Notes under the pieces: model-generated
What the model saw: only the letters and a program-made list of their open reading frames with translations
Told to the model about the DNA's origin: nothing
Database searches by the model: none
Assembly: GCA_039105265.1 (NCBI GenBank)
Contig: JAPFFF010000110.1
Span: 1-53,102 of the forward strand
Reading direction: 5' to 3'
Origin: Tritrichomonas musculus
Lineage: Eukaryota > Parabasalia > Tritrichomonadida > Tritrichomonadidae
Length of the DNA stretch: 53,102 bases
Translations under genes and position numbers: made by a program
Shown here: positions 7,100 to 19,700 of the stretch, in pieces
How the letters are laid out: the number at the start of each line of letters is the position of its first letter
Position numbering within the stretch: position 1 is the first letter of the stretch

Positions 7100-10000
7100 T
7101 CAGCCAAAGAACAATTCAGCCAAGAAACAACTCAGCAAAGGAACAACTCAGCCAAGGAACAACTTAGCCAAGGAACAACTCAGCCAAGGAACAACTCGCC
7201 AAAGAACAATTCAGCCAAGAAACAACTCAGCAAAGGAACAACTCAGCCAAGGAACAACTTACCCAAGGAGCAACTCAGACAAGGAGCAACTCAGCCAAGA
7301 AACAACTCAGCCAAGGAACAATCCAGCCAAGAAACAACTCAGCAAAGGAACAACTTACCCAAGGAGCAACTCAGCCAAGAAACAACTCAGCCAAGGAACA
7401 ATTCAGCCAAGAAACAACTCAGCAAAGGAACAACTTACCCAAGAAGCAACTCAGCCAAAAATCAACTTAGCCAAGGAGCAACTCAGCCAAAAAACAACTT
7501 AGCCAAGGAACAACTCAGCCAAGGAACAACTCAGCCAAAGAACAATTCAGCCAAGAAACAACTCAGCAAAGGAACAACTCAGCAAAGGAACAACTTACCC
7601 AAGGAGCAACTCAGCCAAGGAGCAACTCAGCCAAGGAGCAACTCAGCCAAGAAACAACTCAGCCAAGGAACAATCCAGCCAAGAAACAACTCAGCAAAGG
7701 AACAACTTACCCAAGAAGCAACTCATCCAAAAAACAACTTAGCCAAGGAGCAACTCAGCCAAGAAACAACTCAGCCAAGGAACAACTCAGCCAAGGAACA
7801 ACTCAGGCAAGGAACAACTCAGCCAAGGAACAACTCAGGCAAGGAGTAACTCAGCCAAAAAACAACTCATCCAAGGAACAACTTACCCAAGAAGAAACTC
7901 AGCCAAAAAACAACTCAGCCAAGGAGCAACTCAGCCAAAAAACAACTCAGCCAAGGAACAATTCAGCCAAGAAACAACTCAGCAAAGGAACAATTCAGCC
8001 AAGAAACAACTCAGCAAAGGAACAACTCAGCCAAGGAACAACTTACCCAAGGAGCAACTCAGCCAAGGAGCAACTCAGCCAAGAAACAACTCAGCCAAGG
8101 AACAATTCAGCCAAGAAACAACTCAGCAAAGGAACAACTCAGCCAAGGAACAACTTACCCAAGGAGCAACTCAGCCAAGAAACAACTCAGCCAAGGAGCA
8201 ACTCAGCCAAGAAACAACTCAGCAAAGGAACAACTCAGCCAAGGAACAACTTACCCAAGGAGCAACTCAGCCAAGGAGCAACTCAGCCAAGAAACAACTC
8301 AGCCAAGGAACAATCCAGCCAAGAAACAACTCAGCAAAGGAACAACTTACCCAAGAAGCAACTCATCCAAAAAACAACTTAGCCAAGGAGCAACTCAGCC
8401 AAGAAACAACTCAGCCAAGGAACAACTTACCCAAGGAGCAACTCAGCCAAGGAGCAACTCAGCCAAGAAACAACTCAGCCAAGGAACAATCCAGCCAAGA
8501 AACAACTCAGCAAAGGAACAACTTACCCAAGAAGCAACTCATCCAAAAAACAACTTAGCCAAGGAGCAACTCAGCCAAGAAACAACTCAGCCAAGGAACA
8601 ACTCAGCCAAGGAACAACTCAGGCAAGGAACAACTCAGCCAAGGAACAACTCAGGCAAGGAGTAACTCAGCCAAAAAACAACTCATCCAAGGAACAACTT
8701 ACCCAAGAAGAAACTCAGCCAAAAAACAACTCAGCCAAGGAGCAACTCAGCCAAAAAACAACTCAGCCAAGGAACAATTCAGCCAAGAAACAACTCAGCA
8801 AAGGAACAATTCAGCCAAGAAACAACTCAGCAAAGGAACAACTCAGCCAAGGAACAACTTACCCAAGGAGCAACTCAGCCAAGGAGCAACTCAGCCAAGA
8901 AACAACTCAGCCAAGGAACAATTCAGCCAAGAAACAACTCAGCAAAGGAACAACTCAGCCAAGGAACAACTTACCCAAGGAGCAACTCAGCCAAGAAACA
9001 ACTCAGCCAAGGAGCAACTCAGCCAAGAAACAACTCAGCAAAGGAACAACTCAGCCAAGGAACAACTTACCCAAGGAGCAACTCAGCCAAGGAGCAACTC
9101 AGCCAAGAAATAACTCAGCCAAGGAACAATCCAGCCAAGAAACAACTCAGCAAAGGAACAACTTACCCAAGAAGCAACTCATCCAAAAAACAACTTAGCC
9201 AAGGAGCAACTCAGCCAAGAAACAACTCAGCCAAGGAACAACTTACCCAAGGAGCAACTCAGCCAAGGAGCAACTCAGCCAAGAAACAACTCAGCCAAGG
9301 AACAATCCAGCCAAGAAACAACTCAGCAAAGGAACAACTTACCCAAGAAGCAACTCATCCAAAAAACAACTTAGCCAAGGAGCAACTCAGCCAAGAAACA
9401 ACTCAGCCAAGGAACAACTCAGCCAAGGAACAACTCAGCCAAGGAACAACTCAGGCAAGGAGTAACTCAGCCAAAAAACAACTCATCCAAGGAACAACTT
9501 ACCCAAGAAGAAACTCAGCCAAAAAACAACTTAGCCAAGGAGCAACTCAGCCAAAAAACAACTCAGCCAAGGAACAATTCAGCCAAGAAACAACTCAGCC
9601 AAGGAACAATTCAGCCAAGAAACAACTCAGCAAAGGAACAACTCAGCCAAGGAACAACTTACCCAAGGAGCAACTCAGCCAAGGAGCAACTCAGCCAAGA
9701 AACAACTCAGCCAAGGAACAATTCAGCCAAGAAACAACTCAGCAAAGGAACTACTCAGCCAAGGAACAACTTACCCAAGGAGCAACTCAGCCAAGAAACA
9801 ACTCAGCCAAGGAGCAACTCAGCCAAGAAACAACTCAGCAAAGGAACAACTCAGCCAAGGAACAACTTACCCAAGGAGCAACTCAGCCAAGGAGCAACTC
9901 AGCCAAGAAACAACTCAGCCAAGGAACAATCCAGCCAAGAAACAACTCAGCAAAGGAACAACTTACCCAAGAAGCAACTCATCCAAAAAACAACTTAGCC

Positions 10001-10370
10001 AAGGAGCAACTCAGCCAAGAAACAACTCAGCCAAGGAACAACTTACCCAAGGAGCAACTCAGCCAAGGAGCAACTCAGCCAAGAAACAACTCAGCCAAGG
10101 AACAATCCAGCCAAGAAACAACTCAGCAAAGGAACAACTTACCCAAGAAGCAACTCATCCAAAAAACAACTTAGCCAAGGAGCAACTCAGCCAAGAAACA
10201 ACTCAGCCAAGGAACAACTCAGCCAAGGAACAACTCAGCCAAGGAACAACTCAGCCAAGGAACAACTTAGCCAAGGAACAACTCAGCCAAGGAACAACTC
10301 AGCCAAGGAACAATTCAGCCAAGAAACAACTCAGCCAAGGAACAACTTACCCAAGAAGAAACTCAGCCAA
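7100..10370 (+). repeat. Left-edge higher-order repeat of about 0.8 kb
   Basis: The rare variant GGAGTAAC occurs at 7843, 8659 and 9459, offsets of 816 and 800 bp. The phrase ACCCAAGAAGAAAC occurs at 7885, 8701, 9501 and 10349, offsets of 816, 800 and 848. All are multiples of 16. Blocks between the markers repeat the same variant order with small gains or losses of whole units. The outer limits given are approximate. This zone is less regular than the 4,815-bp repeat and lacks its 15-bp unit and its CATCTC sub-block. Confidence 0.75.
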
Positions 10371-13300
10371 AAAACAACTTAGCCAAGGAGCAACTCAGCC
10401 AAAAAACAACTCAGCCAAGGAACAATTCAGCCAAGAAACAACTCAGCCAAGGAACAATTCAGCCAAGAAACAACTCAGCAAAGGAACAACTCAGCCAAGG
10501 AACAACTTACCCAAGGAGCAACTCAGCCAAGGAGCAACTCAGCCAAGAAACAACTCAGCCAAGGAACAATTCAGCCAAGAAACAACTCAGCAAAGGAACA
10601 ACTTACCCAAGAAGCAACTCAGCCAAAAAACAACTTAGCCAAGGAGCAACTCAGCCAAAAAACAACTTAGCCAAGGAGCAACTCAGCCAAGAAACAACTC
10701 AGCAAAGGAACAACTCAGCCAAGGAACAACTTAGCCAAGGAACAACTCAGCCAAGGAACAACTCAGCCAAAGAACAATTCAGCCAAGAAACAACTCAGCA
10801 AAGGAACAACTCAGCCAAGGAACAACTTACCCAAGGAGCAACTCAGCCAAGGAGCAACTCAGCCAAGAAACAACTCAGCCAAGGAACAATCCAGCCAAGA
10901 AACAACTCAGCAAAGGAACAACTTACCCAAGAAGCAACTCAGCCAAGGAGCAACTCAGCCAAGAAACAACTCAGCCAAGGAACAATTCAGCCAAGAAACA
11001 ACTCAGCAAAGGAACAACTTACCCAAGAAGCAACTCAGCCAAAAATCAACTTAGCCAAGGAGCAACTCAGCCAAGAAACAACTCAGCAAAGGAACAACTC
11101 AGCCAAAGAACAACTTAGCCAAGGAACAACTCAGCCAAGGAACAACTCAGCCAAAGAACAATTCAGCCAAGAAACAACTCAGCAAAGGAACAACTCAGCC
11201 AAGGAACAACTTACCCAAGGAGCAACTCAGCCAAGGAGCAACTCAGCCAAGAAACAACTCAGCCAAGGAACAATCCAGCCAAGAAACAACTCAGCAAAGG
11301 AACAACTTACCCAAGGAGCAACTCAGCCAAGGAGCAACTCAGCCAAGGAACAACTCAGCCAAGAAACAATTCAGCAAAGGAACAACTTACCCAAGAAGCA
11401 ACTCAGCCAAAAATCAACTTAGCCAAGGAGCAACTCAGCCAAAAAACAACTTAGCCAAGGAACAACTCAGCCAAGGAACAACTCAGCCAAAGAACAATTC
11501 AGCCAAGAAACAACTCAGCAAAGGAACAACTCAGCCAAGGAACAACTTACCCAAGGAGCAACTCAGCCAAGGAGCAACTCAGCCAAGAAACAACTCAGCC
11601 AAGAAACAATCCAGCCAAGAAACAACTCAGCAAAGGAACAACTTACCCAAGAAGCAACTCATCCAAAAAACAACTTAGCCAAGGAGCAACTCAGCCAAGA
11701 AACAACTCAGCCAAGGAACAACTCAGCCAAGGAACAACTCAGGCAAGGAACAACTCAGCCAAGGAACAACTCAGGCAAGGAGTAACTCAGCCAAAAAACA
11801 ACTCATCCAAGGAACAACTTACCCAAGAAGAAACTCAGCCAAAAAACAACTTAGCCAAGGAGCAACTCAGCCAAAAAACAACTCAGCCAAGGAACAATTC
11901 AGCCAAGAAACAACTCAGCCAAGGAACAACTTACCCAAGGAGCAACTCAGCCAAGGAGCAACTCAGCCAAGAAACAACTCAGCCAAGGAACAACTTACCC
12001 AAGAAACAACTCAGCCAAGAAACAACTCAGGCAAGGAACAATCCAGCCAAGGAACAACTTAGCCAAGGAACAACTCAGCCAAGGAACAACTCAGCCAAAG
12101 AACAATTCAGCCAAGAAACAACTCAGCAAAGGAACAACTCAGCCAAGGAACAACTTACCCAAGGAGCAACTCAGCCAAGGAGCAACTCAGCCAAGAAACA
12201 ACTGAGCCAAGGAACAATCCAGCCAAGAAACAACTCAGCAAAGGAACAACTTACCCAAGAAGCAACTCAGCCAAGGAGCAACTCAGCCAAGAAACAACTC
12301 AGCCAAGGAACAATTCAGCCAAGAAACAACTCAGCAAAGGAACAACTTACCCAAGAAGCAACTCAGCCAAAAATCAACTTAGCCAAGGAGCAACTCAGCC
12401 AAGGAACAACTCAGCAAAGGAACAACTCAGCCAAGGAACAACTTAGCCAAGGAACAACTCAGCCAAGGAACAACTCAGCCAAAGAACAATTCAGCCAAGA
12501 AACAACTCAGCAAAGGAACAACTCAGCCAAGGAACAACTTACCCAAGGAGCAACTCAGCCAAGGAGCAACTCAGCCAAGAAACAACTCAGCCAAGGAACA
12601 ATCCAGCCAAGAAACAACTCAGCAAAGGAACAACTTACCCAAGGAGCAACTCAGCCAAGGAGCAACTCAGCCAAGGAACAACTCAGCCAAGAAACAATTC
12701 AGCAAAGGAACAACTTACCCAAGAAGCAACTCAGCCAAAAATCAACTTAGCCAAGGAGCAACTCAGCCAAAAAACAACTTAGCCAAGGAACAACTCAGCC
12801 AAGGAACAACTCAGCCAAAGAACAATTCAGCCAAGAAACAACTCAGCAAAGGAACAACTCAGCCAAGGAACAACTTACCCAAGGAGCAACTCAGCCAAGG
12901 AGCAACTCAGCCAAGAAACAACTCAGCCAAGAAACAATCCAGCCAAGAAACAACTCAGCAAAGGAACAACTTACCCAAGAAGCAACTCATCCAAAAAACA
13001 ACTTAGCCAAGGAGCAACTCAGCCAAGAAACAACTCAGCCAAGGAACAACTCAGCCAAGGAACAACTCAGGCAAGGAACAACTCAGCCAAGGAACAACTC
13101 AGGCAAGGAGTAACTCAGCCAAAAAACAACTCATCCAAGGAACAACTTACCCAAGAAGAAACTCAGCCAAAAAACAACTTAGCCAAGGAGCAACTCAGCC
13201 AAAAAACAACTCAGCCAAGGAACAATTCAGCCAAGAAACAACTCAGCCAAGGAACAACTTACCCAAGGAGCAACTCAGCCAAGGAGCAACTCAGCCAAGA

Positions 13301-13755
13301 AACAACTCAGCCAAGGAACAATCCAGCCAAGAAACAACTCAGCCAAGGAACAACTTACCCAAGGAGCAACTCAGCCAAGGAGCAACTCAGCCAAGAAACA
13401 ACTCAGCCAAGGAACAATTCAGCCAAGAAACAACTCAGCAAAGGAACAACTTACCCAAGAAGCAACTCAGCCAAAAATCAACTTAGCCAAGGAGCAACTC
13501 AGCCAAAAAACAACTCAGCAAAGGAACAACTCAGCCAAAGAACAATTCAGCCAAGAAACAACTCAGCAAAGGAACAACTCAGCCAAGGAACAACTTACCC
13601 AAGAAGCAACTCAGCCAAGGAGCAACTCAGCCAAGAAACAACTCAGCCAAGGAACAATCCAGCCAAGAAACAACTCAGCAAAGGAACAACTTACCCAAGA
13701 AGCAACTCATCCAAAAAACAACTTAGCAAAGAAAAATCTCAGCCAAGGAACAACT
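10370..13755 (+). repeat. Diverged partial copy leading into the 4,815-bp higher-order repeat
   Basis: Most of this stretch aligns with sequence 4,815 bp downstream, for example around 11026 versus 15841, but with scattered differences. One is CCAAAGAACAACTT here versus CCAAGGAACAACTT downstream; another is a changed block near 13210. The GGAGTAAC spacings 1,328 (11779 to 13107) and 672 (13107 to 13779) equal those inside the later full copies. It looks like an older, less homogenised copy at the edge of the amplified block. Confidence 0.65.
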
Positions 13756-16700
13756 CAGCCAGGGAACAACTCAGCCAAGGAGTAACTCAGCCAAAAAACA
13801 ACTCATCCAAGGAACAACTTACCCAAGAAGAAACTCAGCCAAAAAACAACTTAGCCAAGGAGCAACTCAGCCAAAAAACAACTCAGCCAAGGAACAATTC
13901 AGCCAAGAAACAACTCAGCAAAGGAACAACTCAGCAAAGGAACAACTTACCCAAGGAGCAACTCAGACAAGGAGCAACTCAGCCAAGAAGCAACTCAGCC
14001 AAAAACAACTTAGCAAAGAAACATCTCAGCCAAGAAACAACTCAGCCAAGGAACAATTCAGCCAAGAAACAACTCAGCCAAGGAACAATTCAGCCAAGAA
14101 AAAACTCAGCAAAGGAACAACTCAGCCAAGGAACAACTTACCCAAGGAGCAACTCAGTCAAGGAGCAATTCAGCCAAGAAACAACTCAGCCAAGGAACAA
14201 TTCAGCCAAGAAACAACTCAGCCAAGGAACAATTCAGCCAAGAAACAACTCAGCCAAGAAACAACTCAGCCAAGGAACAATTCAGCCAAGAAACAACTCA
14301 GCCAAGGAACAATTCAGCCAAGAAACAACTCAGCCAAGGAACAACTTACCCAAGAAACAACTCAGCCAAGGAACAACTTAGCAAAGAAACATCTCAGCCA
14401 AGAAACAACTCAGCCAAGGAACAATTCAGCCAAGAAACAACTCAGCCAAGAAACAACTCAGCCAAGGAACAACTTACCCAAGAAACAACTCAGCCAAGGA
14501 ACAACTTACCCAAGAAACATCTCAGCCAAGAAACAACTCAGCCAAGGAACAATTCAGCCAAGAAACAACTCAGCCAAGAAACAACTCAGCCAAGAAACAA
14601 CTCAGCCAAGGAACAACTTACCCAAGAAACAACTCAGCCAAGGAACAACTTAGCAAAGAAACATCTCAGCCAAGAAACAACTCAGCCAAGGAACAACTCA
14701 GCCAAGGAACAACTCAGCAAAGAAACAAATCAGCCAAGGAACAACTTACCCAAGAAACAACTCAGCCAAGGAACAACTTAGCAAAGAAACATCTCAGCCA
14801 AGAAACAACTCAGCCAAGGAACAATTCAGCCAAGGAACAATTCAGCCAAGAAACAACTCAGCCAAGAAACAACTCAGCCAAGGAACAACTCAGCCAAGAA
14901 ACAACTCAGCCAAGAAACAACTCAGCCAAGGAACAACTTACCCAAGAAACAACTCAGCCAAGGAACAACTTAGCAAAGAAACATCTCAGCCAAGAAACAA
15001 CTCAGCCAAGGAACAACTCATCCAAAAAACAACTTAGCCAAGGAGCAACTCAGCCAAGAAACAACTCAGCCAAGGAACAACTCAGCCAAGGAACAACTCA
15101 GCCAAGGAACAACTCAGGCAAGGAGTAACTCAGCCAAAAAACAACTCATCCAAGGAACAACTTACCCAAGAAGAAACTCAGCCAAAAAACAACTTAGCCA
15201 AGGAGCAACTCAGCCAAAAAACAACTCAGCCAAGGAACAATTCAGCCAAGAAACAACTCAGCCAAGGAACAATTCAGCCAAGAAACAACTCAGCAAAGGA
15301 ACAACTCAGCCAAGGAACAACTTACCCAAGGAGCAACTCAGCCAAGGAGCAACTCAGCCAAGAAACAACTCAGCCAAGGAACAATTCAGCCAAGAAACAA
15401 CTCAGCAAAGGAACAACTTACCCAAGAAGCAACTCAGCCAAAAAACAACTTAGCCAAGGAGCAACTCAGCCAAAAAACAACTTAGCCAAGGAGCAACTCA
15501 GCCAAGAAACAACTCAGCAAAGGAACAACTCAGCCAAGGAACAACTTAGCCAAGGAACAACTCAGCCAAGGAACAACTCAGCCAAAGAACAATTCAGCCA
15601 AGAAACAACTCAGCAAAGGAACAACTCAGCCAAGGAACAACTTACCCAAGGAGCAACTCAGCCAAGGAGCAACTCAGCCAAGAAACAACTGAGCCAAGGA
15701 ACAATCCAGCCAAGAAACAACTCAGCAAAGGAACAACTTACCCAAGAAGCAACTCAGCCAAGGAGCAACTCAGCCAAGAAACAACTCAGCCAAGGAACAA
15801 TTCAGCCAAGAAACAACTCAGCAAAGGAACAACTTACCCAAGAAGCAACTCAGCCAAAAATCAACTTAGCCAAGGAGCAACTCAGCCAAGAAACAACTCA
15901 GCAAAGGAACAACTCAGCCAAGGAACAACTTAGCCAAGGAACAACTCAGCCAAGGAACAACTCAGCCAAAGAACAATTCACCCAAGAAACAACTCAGCAA
16001 AGGAACAACTCAGCCAAGGAACAACTTACCCAAGGAGCAACTCAGCCAAGGAGCAACTCAGCCAAGAAACAACTCAGCCAAGGAACAATTCAGCCAAGAA
16101 ACAACTCAGCAAAGGAACAACTTACCCAAGGAGCAACTCAGCCAAGGAGCAACTCAGCCAAGGAACAACTCAGCCAAGAAACAATTCAGCAAAGGAACAA
16201 CTTACCCAAGAAGCAACTCAGCCAAAAATCAACTTAGCCAAGGAGCAACTCAGCCAAAAAACAACTTAGCCAAGGAACAACTCAGCCAAGGAACAACTCA
16301 GCCAAAGAACAATTCAGCCAAGAAACAACTCAGCAAAGGAACAACTCAGCCAAGGAACAACTTACCCAAGGAGCAACTCAGCCAAGGAGCAACTCAGCCA
16401 AGAAACAACTCAGCCAAGAAACAATCCAGCCAAGAAACAACTCAGCAAAGGAACAACTTACCCAAGAAGCAACTCATCCAAAAAACAACTTAGCCAAGGA
16501 GCAACTCAGCCAAGAAACAACTCAGCCAAGGAACAACTCAGCCAAGGAACAACTCAGGCAAGGAACAACTCAGCCAAGGAACAACTCAGGCAAGGAGTAA
16601 CTCAGCCAAAAAACAACTCATCCAAGGAACAACTTACCCAAGAAGAAACTCAGCCAAAAAACAACTTAGCCAAGGAGCAACTCAGCCAAAAAACAACTCA

Positions 16701-19700
16701 GCCAAGGAACAATTCAGCCAAGAAACAACTCAGCCAAGGAACAACTTACCCAAGGAGCAACTCAGCCAAGGAGCAACTCAGCCAAGAAACAACTCAGCCA
16801 AGGAACAACTTACCCAAGAAACAACTCAGCCAAGAAACAACTCAGGCAAGGAACAATCCAGCCAAGGAACAACTTAGCCAAGGAACAACTCAGCCAAGGA
16901 ACAACTCAGCCAAAGAACAATTCAGCCAAGAAACAACTCAGCAAAGGAACAACTCAGCCAAGGAACAACTTACCCAAGGAGCAACTCAGCCAAGGAGCAA
17001 CTCAGCCAAGAAACAACTGAGCCAAGGAACAATCCAGCCAAGAAACAACTCAGCAAAGGAACAACTTACCCAAGAAGCAACTCAGCCAAGGAGCAACTCA
17101 GCCAAGAAACAACTCAGCCAAGGAACAATTCAGCCAAGAAACAACTCAGCAAAGGAACAACTTACCCAAGAAGCAACTCAGCCAAAAATCAACTTAGCCA
17201 AGGAGCAACTCAGCCAAGGAACAACTCAGCAAAGGAACAACTCAGCCAAGGAACAACTTAGCCAAGGAACAACTCAGCCAAGGAACAACTCAGCCAAAGA
17301 ACAATTCAGCCAAGAAACAACTCAGCAAAGGAACAACTCAGCCAAGGAACAACTTACCCAAGGAGCAACTCAGCCAAGGAGCAACTCAGCCAAGAAACAA
17401 CTCAGCCAAGGAACAATCCAGCCAAGAAACAACTCAGCAAAGGAACAACTTACCCAAGGAGCAACTCAGCCAAGGAGCAACTCAGCCAAGGAACAACTCA
17501 GCCAAGAAACAATTCAGCAAAGGAACAACTTACCCAAGAAGCAACTCAGCCAAAAATCAACTTAGCCAAGGAGCAACTCAGCCAAAAAACAACTTAGCCA
17601 AGGAACAACTCAGCCAAGGAACAACTCAGCCAAAGAACAATTCAGCCAAGAAACAACTCAGCAAAGGAACAACTCAGCCAAGGAACAACTTACCCAAGGA
17701 GCAACTCAGCCAAGGAGCAACTCAGCCAAGAAACAACTCAGCCAAGAAACAATCCAGCCAAGAAACAACTCAGCAAAGGAACAACTTACCCAAGAAGCAA
17801 CTCATCCAAAAAACAACTTAGCCAAGGAGCAACTCAGCCAAGAAACAACTCAGCCAAGGAACAACTCAGCCAAGGAACAACTCAGGCAAGGAACAACTCA
17901 GCCAAGGAACAACTCAGGCAAGGAGTAACTCAGCCAAAAAACAACTCATCCAAGGAACAACTTACCCAAGAAGAAACTCAGCCAAAAAACAACTTAGCCA
18001 AGGAGCAACTCAGCCAAAAAACAACTCAGCCAAGAAACAACTCAGCAAAGGAACAACTCAGCCAAGGAACAACTTACCCAAGGAGCAACTCAGCCAAGGA
18101 GCAACTCAGCCAAGAAACAACTCAGCCAAGGAACAATCCAGCCAAGAAACAACTCAGCCAAGGAACAACTTACCCAAGGAGCAACTCAGCCAAGGAGCAA
18201 CTCAGCCAAGAAACAACTCAGCCAAGGAACAATTCAGCCAAGAAACAACTCAGCAAAGGAACAACTTACCCAAGAAGCAACTCAGCCAAAAATCAACTTA
18301 GCCAAGGAGCAACTCAGCCAAAAAACAACTCAGCAAAGGAACAACTCAGCCAAAGAACAATTCAGCCAAGAAACAACTCAGCAAAGGAACAACTCAGCCA
18401 AGGAACAACTTACCCAAGAAGCAACTCAGCCAAGGAGCAACTCAGCCAAGAAACAACTCAGCCAAGGAACAATCCAGCCAAGAAACAACTCAGCAAAGGA
18501 ACAACTTACCCAAGAAGCAACTCATCCAAAAAACAACTTAGCAAAGAAAAATCTCAGCCAAGGAACAACTCAGCCAGGGAACAACTCAGCCAAGGAGTAA
18601 CTCAGCCAAAAAACAACTCATCCAAGGAACAACTTACCCAAGAAGAAACTCAGCCAAAAAACAACTTAGCCAAGGAGCAACTCAGCCAAAAAACAACTCA
18701 GCCAAGGAACAATTCAGCCAAGAAACAACTCAGCAAAGGAACAACTCAGCAAAGGAACAACTTACCCAAGGAGCAACTCAGACAAGGAGCAACTCAGCCA
18801 AGAAGCAACTCAGCCAAAAACAACTTAGCAAAGAAACATCTCAGCCAAGAAACAACTCAGCCAAGGAACAATTCAGCCAAGAAACAACTCAGCCAAGGAA
18901 CAATTCAGCCAAGAAAAAACTCAGCAAAGGAACAACTCAGCCAAGGAACAACTTACCCAAGGAGCAACTCAGTCAAGGAGCAATTCAGCCAAGAAACAAC
19001 TCAGCCAAGGAACAATTCAGCCAAGAAACAACTCAGCCAAGGAACAATTCAGCCAAGAAACAACTCAGCCAAGAAACAACTCAGCCAAGGAACAATTCAG
19101 CCAAGAAACAACTCAGCCAAGGAACAATTCAGCCAAGAAACAACTCAGCCAAGGAACAACTTACCCAAGAAACAACTCAGCCAAGGAACAACTTAGCAAA
19201 GAAACATCTCAGCCAAGAAACAACTCAGCCAAGGAACAATTCAGCCAAGAAACAACTCAGCCAAGAAACAACTCAGCCAAGGAACAACTTACCCAAGAAA
19301 CAACTCAGCCAAGGAACAACTTACCCAAGAAACATCTCAGCCAAGAAACAACTCAGCCAAGGAACAATTCAGCCAAGAAACAACTCAGCCAAGAAACAAC
19401 TCAGCCAAGAAACAACTCAGCCAAGGAACAACTTACCCAAGAAACAACTCAGCCAAGGAACAACTTAGCAAAGAAACATCTCAGCCAAGAAACAACTCAG
19501 CCAAGGAACAACTCAGCCAAGGAACAACTCAGCAAAGAAACAAATCAGCCAAGGAACAACTTACCCAAGAAACAACTCAGCCAAGGAACAACTTAGCAAA
19601 GAAACATCTCAGCCAAGAAACAACTCAGCCAAGGAACAATTCAGCCAAGGAACAATTCAGCCAAGAAACAACTCAGCCAAGAAACAACTCAGCCAAGGAA

